DNA of 8,882 nt from Bacillota bacterium (lineage in GTDB: Bacteria > Bacillota > Dethiobacteria > DTU022): positions 1 through 8,882 of the forward strand of contig JAAZHP010000123.1 in NCBI GenBank assembly GCA_012510625.1, read 5' to 3'. Made by a program: the position numbers and the translations under genes. Positions 1 through 5,420 of this stretch are shown piece after piece. Position 1 is the stretch's first letter. Each line of letters opens with the position of its first letter. Below the pieces are notes generated by a model. It worked only from the letters and a program-made list of their open reading frames with translations. It was not told where the DNA came from and did not search any database.

Positions 1-75
1 CTTTTGCTGGTCAAAACGGCGAGCGGCTGGCGCATTGCCTGGGCGGGAACAGTTTATCCCGATTTGTTGGATTAA
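1..75 (+). CDS. C-terminal end of an unidentified upstream gene (5' part outside window)
   Basis: Frame 1 is open from the first base to a TAA at 73-75 and encodes 24 residues that end GWRIAWAGTVYPDLLD. The composition is protein-like: hydrophobic residues alternate with a GWRI-W motif. That motif loosely recalls the end of NTF2-like/SnoaL or PBP-associated domains, where a 'gWrI-W' strand is common, but this is only a resemblance. No alternative start with a ribosome binding site lies inside the piece, so it is best read as the tail of a gene whose body lies to the left. The function cannot be assigned. Confidence 0.45.
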   Translation, partial: LLLVKTASGWRIAWAGTVYPDLLD

Positions 76-188
76 TACTACTGTGATTGCTGTTTGGAAG
101 CTTTTCTTTTTAAGATGTAAGCTTGTTCTTGTAAAGGGGCATGTGGTTTGGTGATCTTTCGCTTCGGTTTCCTTTGCGTTACCGGTTT

Positions 189-257
189 GGGCGGCTCATG
201 AACCGCCCCTACAATCCGCCCCTACAAATGTGTAGGGGCGGGCTTCCACGCCCGCCC
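189..257. repeat. Cluster of GGGGCGG palindromes (REP/MITE-like), two units in inverted orientation
   Basis: Three hairpins can form. GGGCGG at 189-194 pairs with CCGCCC at 203-208 around an 8-base loop. CCGCCCCTACA at 216-226 pairs perfectly with TGTAGGGGCGG at 231-241 (11 bp, 4-base loop). GGGCGGGC at 236-243 pairs with GCCCGCCC at 250-257 (8 bp, loop TTCCAC). The last two share bases and exclude each other. On the minus strand the first unit begins TGTAGGGGCGG, exactly as the last unit does on the plus strand, so these are two copies of one palindromic unit facing opposite ways. No T-run follows, so it is not an obvious terminator. Palindromes of this type are dispersed in many bacterial genomes; membership of a named family is inferred. 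Confidence 0.7.
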
Positions 258-423
258 GAGGTTTCCTAAGATATGTATAGAATAAGTAATATGGCAGAGA
301 GCAATATAAAATAGTTCGGGTTGGAATTTTTCTGAAGTGGTCTGCCCGGGCCGGCTTTTACCGGGAAAAAGGAGATCGCCGCCGCTGTCTCAAATAAATT
401 AAAGGATCGGAAAAACTGTCCAA

Positions 424-429
424 AAGGAG
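424..429 (+). promoter_or_regulatory. Ribosome binding site that selects the TTG start of the MscS gene
   Basis: AAGGAG lies 9 bases before TTG at 439-441. The first ATG in the same frame is at 445, which gives a 15-base gap, too long for this site. The TTG is therefore preferred. Confidence 0.6.
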
Positions 430-438
430 TGGTCCCAG

Positions 439-1509
439 TTGGAGATGGTTACCGGCTGGTTGGAAGCGCTTGTGCCTCTCAATGAGTTCTGGCGGCAGGT
501 TATAGTCGCCGCCGTTATATTCTTGTTTTTCCTGGCGCTGCGGGGATTCTTTACCCGGGTCATTTTGCGGGTTGTCTTAAGCCTGACCAGGCGGACGAAG
601 ACCGATATCGATGATCATATCGTGCTTGCCCTGGAGCATCCGCTGAAAACGCTAATTATGGTTATCGGTATCTATCTCGCCCTGACATGCCTTCCTTTAT
701 ACCCTGCTGCAGACCTGGTCATTAACCGCATTTACCGGTCTCTTATTCTCATACTTGTTGCCTGGGCTCTTTACAATATCAGCGGCAGAAAGCCCTTCCA
801 GGATTTGACCGATAAGTTTAAGATGGATCCGGTCCTGGTTGATTTTCTGGCAAAAGTTTTTCGGTTTGTCATCGTGGCCCTGGCCCTGCTCATGGTGGCA
901 GACGTATGGGGCTATCCGATCACCGGCTTGCTTACCGGCCTGGGGCTGGGCGGCCTGGCCATTGCCCTGGCGGCCCAGGATGCCGTGTCCAACATATTCG
1001 GCGGCATCGTCATCATTCTGGACAAGCCCTTTTCCGTGGGCGACTGGATCTACACGCCCAGCGTTGAAGGGACCGTGGAAGAGGTTTCCTTTAGAAGCAC
1101 CAAGATCAGGACTTTTGCCCAGGCCTTGATCACCATGCCCAACTCCAAAATCGCCAACGAACCGATCACCAACTGGACGCGCATGGGCAAGCGGCGCATC
1201 AAATTCAATCTTAGGGTGGCCTACTCCACGCCGCGGGATAAGCTGCGCCGGTGCGTCGAAAGGATCAGGGAGATGCTGCATACTCATCCCGAGATTCACA
1301 AGGAGACAATATTTGTTACATTTGACGAGTTTGGCGACAGCAGCCTCGATATCTTTCTTTACTTCTTTACCAAGACTACAGTTTGGGCAGAGTATTTGAA
1401 AGTAAAAGAGGATGTTAACTTCAAAATCATGGAGATTCTGGAGCAGGAAGGCGTTTCCGTGGCCCTGCCCGGCAGGAGTATATATATTGAAAACGGCGAA
1501 AAGGATTAA
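439..1509 (+). CDS. MscS-family small-conductance mechanosensitive channel
   Basis: This is a membrane channel that opens under membrane tension and releases solutes during osmotic downshock. The protein is 356 aa with likely membrane segments near residues 18-40, 69-87, 99-113, 139-157 and 161-192. The last is the pore helix TM3. It has the family's Gly/Ala-packed pattern (GLGLGGLAIALAAQD, 167-181), followed by NIFGG (185-189) and DKPFSVGDWI (195-204), the start of the cytoplasmic beta domain. The motif EGTVEEV...STKIRT and the PNS..... pattern after it are also typical of the beta domain. Five predicted helices instead of the three in E. coli MscS, and 356 rather than 286 residues, place it with the larger YnaI/YbdG-like members. 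It reads alone toward the minus-strand block, has no partner gene, and ends about 57 bases before a hairpin. The family call is secure; the gating properties cannot be inferred. Confidence 0.93.
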   Translation: MEMVTGWLEALVPLNEFWRQVIVAAVIFLFFLALRGFFTRVILRVVLSLTRRTKTDIDDHIVLALEHPLKTLIMVIGIYLALTCLPLYPAADLVINRIYRSLILILVAWALYNISGRKPFQDLTDKFKMDPVLVDFLAKVFRFVIVALALLMVADVWGYPITGLLTGLGLGGLAIALAAQDAVSNIFGGIVIILDKPFSVGDWIYTPSVEGTVEEVSFRSTKIRTFAQALITMPNSKIANEPITNWTRMGKRRIKFNLRVAYSTPRDKLRRCVERIREMLHTHPEIHKETIFVTFDEFGDSSLDIFLYFFTKTTVWAEYLKVKEDVNFKIMEILEQEGVSVALPGRSIYIENGEKD

Positions 1510-1552
1510 TCAGCATGAAAAAACGAAAAGCGGCATGGTGATCAGATTTTAC

Positions 1553-1592
1553 AAATCCCCCTAAATCCCCCTTTAGAAAAGGGGGACTTTTT
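1553..1592. terminator. C/G-rich hairpin between convergent genes, with tandem decamer
   Basis: AAATCCCCCT occurs twice in tandem (1553-1562, 1563-1572). TCCCCCTTT at 1566-1574 pairs perfectly with AAAGGGGGA at 1578-1586 across a 3-base AGA loop, and TTTTT follows at 1588-1592. It sits between the stop of the channel gene (1509) and the stop of the minus-strand symporter (1609). Stem plus T-run suits an intrinsic terminator for the plus-strand gene. On the minus strand the run after the stem is only ATTT, so bidirectional use is uncertain. AAATCCCCCT/AAAGGGGGA palindromes also occur as dispersed repeats in many genomes, so this may be a repeat that doubles as a terminator. Confidence 0.65.
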
Positions 1593-1608
1593 CAAGTTTG
1601 CATCGCGG

Positions 1609-2940
1609 TTACATGCCTTTTACGCGGGGGACGCTTTCCACGTCAGCTTGCCCCTGTCCAGCCATAACTTCTTCTTCCGGGAAGCGGCTAAAGGCCAGCA
1701 GCCCCAAGAGCACCACCAGTGCCGCCACCGGCCCGGTGAGCTGAACTCCCAGGCTGGTGCCGAAGAGCTGCACCAGCCCCCCCGATACCAGCGCAGAGCC
1801 GCCCATGGCCATCTTTACCAGCAGACCCTGGGTGCCAAAATACATGGCTTCCCGCCGCTGCCCGCTTCTTTTTTCCTCCAGGTCGGCAATGGAGGCCACT
1901 ATGGCATCGGGCACTACCATCACTCCCACCTGGGCCAGTCCCATCAGGCCCATGATCATAAAGAGCAGCAGATCGGGAGAGAGGAAAATCAGCGTATCGG
2001 ATAGGAGGCAGGTAAAAGGCAGGGCGATGATAAAGAGGAGCATGGTCAGGGACAGGCCCTTTTTTAAGCCTGTCTTCTTTGTAATATAATTGACCAGGGG
2101 GAAGGCAATCACCGCCGTGGCCTGGGCTAAAAAGAATACCGTGGCTTCGGCCTCTGTTTTGCCCAGCAGCGCGGTAGCGTAAAGGGGCAGGTTGATGGAG
2201 AAAATGTTGTATCCCAGTTGCAGGGCGATTGAGCCGATGAGGTAGATGATGAAAGGCCGGTTTTGCAGGGTGGATTTAAGAGCCTCGAGCAGGCCCATCG
2301 TGGCCGGCCTGGCGTCGGTGTAATCTTTTTCTTTAATTAAAGCCGGTATGTAGAGGAAAGGAAGAGCTATCGCCGCCGCTGTCCAGACCATGCCGTGAAA
2401 GCCCAGCCGGCCGATTAGAAATCCCGAGCCGAGCATCCCCACAGCGCCGCCGATCATGTAGAAAATCGACCTGTAGGTGGTCAGATCTACCCGGTCTGCC
2501 TGAGTGTAGGCCAGTTCGGCCAGGAGCGCCAGGTAAGGGCAGACATAGGCGGTAAAGAAGGTAAAAAAGAGGCCCAGGAAAATAAAGAGGTGCAGGCCGT
2601 TCCAGAAAGACTCTCCCTTTACCGGCGGGTAGAAGAGGGCGATGAAAACGAGAACATAGAAAATACCGCTCCACAGCATGAAGGGGATTCTCCGGCCCAG
2701 GCGTCCCATATGGTTGTCGGAAAATTTGGCGATAATGGGATCGGCGATGGCGTCGATGACGCGCCCGCCGAACATGAGCAAGCCGAAGACCGCGGCGCCG
2801 GTGAAAGAGTTTACCCCCTCGACGGGGCTGGTGATATAAAAATAATAAAGCCAGGTCATGACTACCCGGTCCAGGAGGACCCAGCCCACGGAGCCGGCGC
2901 CGTAAGCTATTTTGCCCCATAAAGGCAACCGCTTGCGCAT
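1609..2940 (-). CDS. MFS transporter of the GPH (MelB-like) cation symporter family
   Basis: This 443-aa integral membrane protein has about 12 predicted helices and probably couples solute uptake to a proton or sodium ion. The N-terminal half carries VIDAIADPIIAKFSDN (61-76), in which D63 and D67 line up with the cation-site aspartates D55 and D59 of MelB (DAINDP). GRLGRR (79-84) follows as the loop 2-3 motif of the superfamily. AELAYTQADRVDLTTYRS is the typical GPH loop after helix IV, and the second half has the matching ADLEEKRSGQRREAMYFG stretch (about 352-369). Substrates in this family are usually sugars or sugar acids, but clostridial paralogues are largely uncharacterised, so no substrate is claimed. 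The start is ATG at 2940, with only a weak GGGGGT upstream. The gene is last in the minus-strand block and is separated from the upstream gene by 82 bases containing an inverted repeat. Confidence 0.87.
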   Translation of the reverse strand: MRKRLPLWGKIAYGAGSVGWVLLDRVVMTWLYYFYITSPVEGVNSFTGAAVFGLLMFGGRVIDAIADPIIAKFSDNHMGRLGRRIPFMLWSGIFYVLVFIALFYPPVKGESFWNGLHLFIFLGLFFTFFTAYVCPYLALLAELAYTQADRVDLTTYRSIFYMIGGAVGMLGSGFLIGRLGFHGMVWTAAAIALPFLYIPALIKEKDYTDARPATMGLLEALKSTLQNRPFIIYLIGSIALQLGYNIFSINLPLYATALLGKTEAEATVFFLAQATAVIAFPLVNYITKKTGLKKGLSLTMLLFIIALPFTCLLSDTLIFLSPDLLLFMIMGLMGLAQVGVMVVPDAIVASIADLEEKRSGQRREAMYFGTQGLLVKMAMGGSALVSGGLVQLFGTSLGVQLTGPVAALVVLLGLLAFSRFPEEEVMAGQGQADVESVPRVKGM

Positions 2941-2970
2941 AAAGTACCCCCAGGAATGTTTTTATATCAA

Positions 2971-3010
2971 GGGGACGGTTCTCCTGATATAAATCAAAGG
3001 AACCGTCCCT
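2971..3010. repeat. GGGACGGTTC inverted repeat (REP-like) between two minus-strand genes
   Basis: GGGACGGTTC at 2972-2981 is the exact reverse complement of GAACCGTCCC at 3000-3009, and a G-T pair (2971/3010) extends the stem. Inside the loop, TGAT (2985-2988) pairs with ATCA (2993-2996) around ATAA, giving a long cruciform-capable structure. It lies between the stop of the duplicated-domain gene and the start of the symporter gene. No T-run follows on the minus strand. GGGGACGGTTCT/GAACCGTCCC palindromes are, from general knowledge, dispersed in clostridial genomes and sometimes associated with REP-type tyrosine transposases; none is encoded here. Confidence 0.65.
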
Positions 3011-3022
3011 CGATTCTTGTTG

Positions 3023-3715
3023 CTAATAAAGCTTGATTTCTTTAAGCCACTGTTCATATGCTTCCTGCCGGGCCGCGAGCATAAGCAGGTACTTCCGGCA
3101 CACCGCCAGGGCGTGAGCTATTGATCCAATCTGTCCGCCGATAAACAGGGGTATGGCGAAGGAGCTTAACGTTGTGGTTCCCTGCGGGTCAGAGGAAATA
3201 ACAAAAAATGCGATTAAAACAGGAACGAGGTAAACAGTTCCCCAGATAAGCCATGGTTTATGCCTGCCGCGTATGCCGATATAAAGAAAGGCAATCCAGT
3301 TTAGAAAGGGAATGAAGGCGAACAGGATCCAGAGCGATTGAGACAGTTTCCAGGCGAGACCTCTCTTTATCGGCTCCCGTCCATGGTATTGCAGCTGTTC
3401 CTGGCGTTCCGCCAGCTTGTTTAGGTATTCTCTGAAAACCGCAAAAGCGTGAGCAATTGACCCTATCTGCCCGCCGATAAAGAGGATTATGGCGATTAGG
3501 TTTAATGTCGTGGTTTCCTCCGGGTTGAGGGAGGAGACGATGAACACGAAGAGTACGGGAGCGAAGTAACTGGCTGCCCAGGCAAGCCATGGTTTATGCC
3601 TGGCGCGTATACCGATATAGAGAAAGGCGATCCAGTTTAGAAAAGGGATGAAGACGAATATGAGCCAGAGTGATTGAAGTATCTTCCAGGCGGGGGTTTT
3701 TGGAGTGCTTGGCAA
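3023..3715 (-). CDS. Small membrane protein built of two tandem copies of one domain (unknown function)
   Basis: I do not recognise a characterised family. Starting at TTG 3715 the product is 230 aa. Counting from the longer possible GTG start at 3760 (245 aa), residues 24-122 and 136-234 are tandem copies aligned without gaps at an offset of 112; by my count 68 of 99 positions are identical. Each copy has about three hydrophobic stretches. The shared core runs FIPFLNWIAFLYIGIR, then RHKPWL-W, a TTTL turn, and FIGGQIGSIAHA-AV-R-YL, and ends in a charged AERQE/AARQE segment. This predicts six or so membrane segments with pseudo-twofold symmetry. The TTG start is chosen because AGGAGG (3723-3728) lies 7 bases before it. 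The GTG at 3760 has no site at proper spacing and sits directly against a hairpin. It lies 167 bases after the permease gene and 82 before the symporter; co-transcription is possible but not shown. Confidence 0.75.
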   Translation of the reverse strand: MPSTPKTPAWKILQSLWLIFVFIPFLNWIAFLYIGIRARHKPWLAWAASYFAPVLFVFIVSSLNPEETTTLNLIAIILFIGGQIGSIAHAFAVFREYLNKLAERQEQLQYHGREPIKRGLAWKLSQSLWILFAFIPFLNWIAFLYIGIRGRHKPWLIWGTVYLVPVLIAFFVISSDPQGTTTLSSFAIPLFIGGQIGSIAHALAVCRKYLLMLAARQEAYEQWLKEIKLY

Positions 3716-3722
3716 AGGACGC

Positions 3723-3728
3723 CCTCCT
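3723..3728 (-). promoter_or_regulatory. Consensus ribosome binding site inside the longer open frame
   Basis: Read on the minus strand, AGGAGG is followed after 7 bases by TTG (3715-3713). This is the best Shine-Dalgarno site near the gene. It favours a start 15 codons downstream of the GTG at 3760. Confidence 0.6.
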
Positions 3729-3762
3729 GTCGAGCGTAATGGAACGATAATTGTATTCACCG

Positions 3763-3783
3763 GGCAGGAATAGTTTTCCTGCC
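3763..3783. repeat. Short perfect hairpin upstream of the duplicated-domain gene
   Basis: GGCAGGAA (3763-3770) pairs perfectly with TTCCTGCC (3776-3783) around a 5-base loop. It lies between the permease gene and the next minus-strand gene. No T-run follows on either strand, so a terminator role is doubtful. It could be an mRNA structure or an operator. It lies immediately upstream of the GTG at 3760, which weakens that codon as a start. Confidence 0.45.
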
Positions 3784-3882
3784 GATAAGCAACCCTGGTT
3801 GTTTAATCCATATTGCCCCTTCTTCCTGGCAGGCGCCGGGAACGGTTGTTTTTAATGTTCAATTACCTGCTTTTCCGTACTG

Positions 3883-5256
3883 TCAAAACTCCCGGCCTTG
3901 GACTTGCTTGACCGCCTCCGGCATCCGCCCCTGTCGGCGCAGGGCACGGCAGCGGATCTCGTAATAGACCAGGCCGATAGCGAGCCAGACAATAAAGAGG
4001 TAGCCAAAAACGCTGCCCCGGGGCATGCCCAGGAGATCGATGAGCAGCATCCCCATCACGCCCAGGGCAACCAGCGCGCCCACGGAAGGAACCAGGTAAA
4101 CCCAGATGCCTTTTAGCTTGAAGGAGCTGGCAGCATAGGCTTCGGGCGCCTTTTTGGGCAGCACCAGGGCTGCTCCCATAACGGGAAGGAAGATGATGAT
4201 CCCCCCAATGGACCCCAGGGCAGTAAAAGCTTCCAGGTAATCTTCGCCAAAGATAATCAGTGCCCCGCAGGAAACCAGGTAGATGAAGAGGAGAAACCAG
4301 TGCGGCGTTCCGAAGCGGCGGTTTACCGCGGTCAGGGCCCGGGGGAAGAGTCCGTCCGCCGCCATCACCAGGAGCGACTTGGTGCCCCACATGAAGCCGG
4401 CATTAAGGGTGGTGATGATGGCCAGCATCCCGCCGCCAATAACAAAAAAGTTGAAGGCGCCTTTCCCCATAAAAACTTCAGCCGCGGCGGTCAGGGGCTG
4501 GCCGGCCAGTTTGCTCCAGGGCACTACCCCCACGGCCGTCACCGCCACCAGCAGGTAAATAACGGTGACCAGGGGGATGGAAATCATAAAGGCCCGGGGG
4601 ATAACCCGGCCCGGGTTCTTGATCTCTCCGCCCAGTTCCACGATGGAGTTTGCTCCCAGGTGGGTGAAGGTAAGCACGCAGGTGGCCAGGATAAAGCCGT
4701 GCACTCCCGCGGGGAAGAAAGGGGTGAAGTTGGCCGGATCGATATGGGGAATACCGGTAATTCCAAACATGATCAGGGCGATCAGCATTAGCAGTACGAA
4801 CAGGGCTTGAACCGCCGCCGCCATGGAGATCCCCACCAGGTTAACCAGGAACAGGATTGTCATGATGGCCACGGCGGCTGCAACGGTATCCACCTCCATG
4901 ACCGCTTGCAGGTAGCGGGCCCCGCTTAAAGCCCACAGGGGGAAGGCCCCCACCAGGGTGCCGCCCATAAAACCCCATACCCCGATAAAGGCGGCCCGGG
5001 GTGAAAAGAGGCGGCTGGCATACTTGTAGTTGCCCCCGGTAGTGGGCAGTGCCGAGCCCAGCATGGCCAGGCTGAGCATGAGAAAGACAACTGGGATGAC
5101 CGCCAAAAGATAGGCCAGGGGGACGGAGGGACCGGTGAAGCCTGCGGCCATCCCCGTCATGACGAATATGCCCGCACCGATGGTCTGTCCCACGGCGATG
5201 GCGGCCACCTCCCACAGGCCCAAAACCCGCTTCAATCCGAACTCGCTTTGTGACAT
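3883..5256 (-). CDS. APC-superfamily amino-acid permease
   Basis: This cytoplasmic-membrane transporter probably imports or exchanges amino acids or amines. It is 457 aa with about 12 predicted helices, the usual size of the family. GQTIGAGIF (23-31) is the unwound part of TM1 that holds the substrate's amino and carboxyl groups in APC proteins. The loop after TM6 has the family signature GGEIKNPGRVIPRA (about 209-222). The stretch just before it reads FTHLGANSIVELGG, without the aromatic FSGFE/D often seen there, so the substrate cannot be predicted from close relatives. The start is ATG at 5256 with GGGAGGG (5263-5269) 6 bases upstream. It is divergent from the PLP enzyme gene and shares its promoter region, which suggests that the permease supplies that enzyme's substrate; this is inference. 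The 98-base leader contains a weak CTTCC/GGAAG hairpin (5289-5302). Confidence 0.92.
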   Translation of the reverse strand: MSQSEFGLKRVLGLWEVAAIAVGQTIGAGIFVMTGMAAGFTGPSVPLAYLLAVIPVVFLMLSLAMLGSALPTTGGNYKYASRLFSPRAAFIGVWGFMGGTLVGAFPLWALSGARYLQAVMEVDTVAAAVAIMTILFLVNLVGISMAAAVQALFVLLMLIALIMFGITGIPHIDPANFTPFFPAGVHGFILATCVLTFTHLGANSIVELGGEIKNPGRVIPRAFMISIPLVTVIYLLVAVTAVGVVPWSKLAGQPLTAAAEVFMGKGAFNFFVIGGGMLAIITTLNAGFMWGTKSLLVMAADGLFPRALTAVNRRFGTPHWFLLFIYLVSCGALIIFGEDYLEAFTALGSIGGIIIFLPVMGAALVLPKKAPEAYAASSFKLKGIWVYLVPSVGALVALGVMGMLLIDLLGMPRGSVFGYLFIVWLAIGLVYYEIRCRALRRQGRMPEAVKQVQGREF

Positions 5257-5351
5257 GGAGATCCCTCCCGGGTGCTTGATTGTCCTGCCTTCCTTTGGGA
5301 AGACGGCTAATCGAAAAAGGCAAGCTCAGCGGAAATTTTTCTTCTAATCCA

Positions 5352-5380
5352 TTGATGAACAGTATATTGTAGATTATAAT
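5352..5380 (+). promoter_or_regulatory. Probable sigma-A promoter for the PLP enzyme gene
   Basis: TTGATG (5352-5357) and a perfect TATAAT (5375-5380) are separated by the ideal 17 bases. Transcription would start near 5387, leaving about 34 bases of leader with AAGGGAGG (5405-5412) 8 bases before the ATG. It is the stronger of the two overlapping promoters by box match. Confidence 0.7.
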
Positions 5381-5388
5381 AACATCAA
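5361..5388 (-). promoter_or_regulatory. Probable sigma-A promoter for the permease gene
   Basis: On the minus strand TTGATG (5388-5383) and TATACT (5366-5361) are separated by 16 bases. Transcription would start near 5354 and give a leader of about 98 bases before the ATG at 5256. It overlaps the plus-strand promoter almost completely. It is a prediction from box matches only. Confidence 0.55.
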
Positions 5389-5420
5389 CAATTTTTTGTC
5401 AATGAAGGGAGGCTCCCTCA

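Larger units (their letters stand above)
76..438. other. 363-base intergenic region with palindrome cluster
   Basis: I found no credible gene here. The right half (about 270-320) is AT-rich, and the left half holds the GGGGCGG palindromes at 189-257. A promoter for the downstream channel gene must lie here or further upstream, but I found no pair of -35/-10 boxes with good spacing. AT-rich candidates such as TAATAT (287-292) and TATAAA (305-310) lack a convincing -35. A second AAAGGAG-like stretch near 368-374 is not followed by a usable start codon. Confidence 0.5.

Noticed and set aside
287..310. TAATAT or TATAAA as -10 box of the MscS gene
   Set aside because: Neither has a recognisable -35 at 16-18 bases upstream, so no promoter is called.
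697..1299. Long open frame antisense to the MscS gene
   Set aside because: It lies wholly within a clear family gene, its translation is Gly/His/Gln-rich without any domain, and it has no ribosome binding site of note.
4300..4791. Open frame antisense to the permease gene
   Set aside because: It is a composition shadow of a GC-rich membrane protein gene; the translation is low-complexity and charged, with no motif.
5257..5354. Riboswitch or T-box in the permease leader
   Set aside because: The leader is about 98 bases with only a 5-bp hairpin, no T-box core, and no terminator before the start codon.
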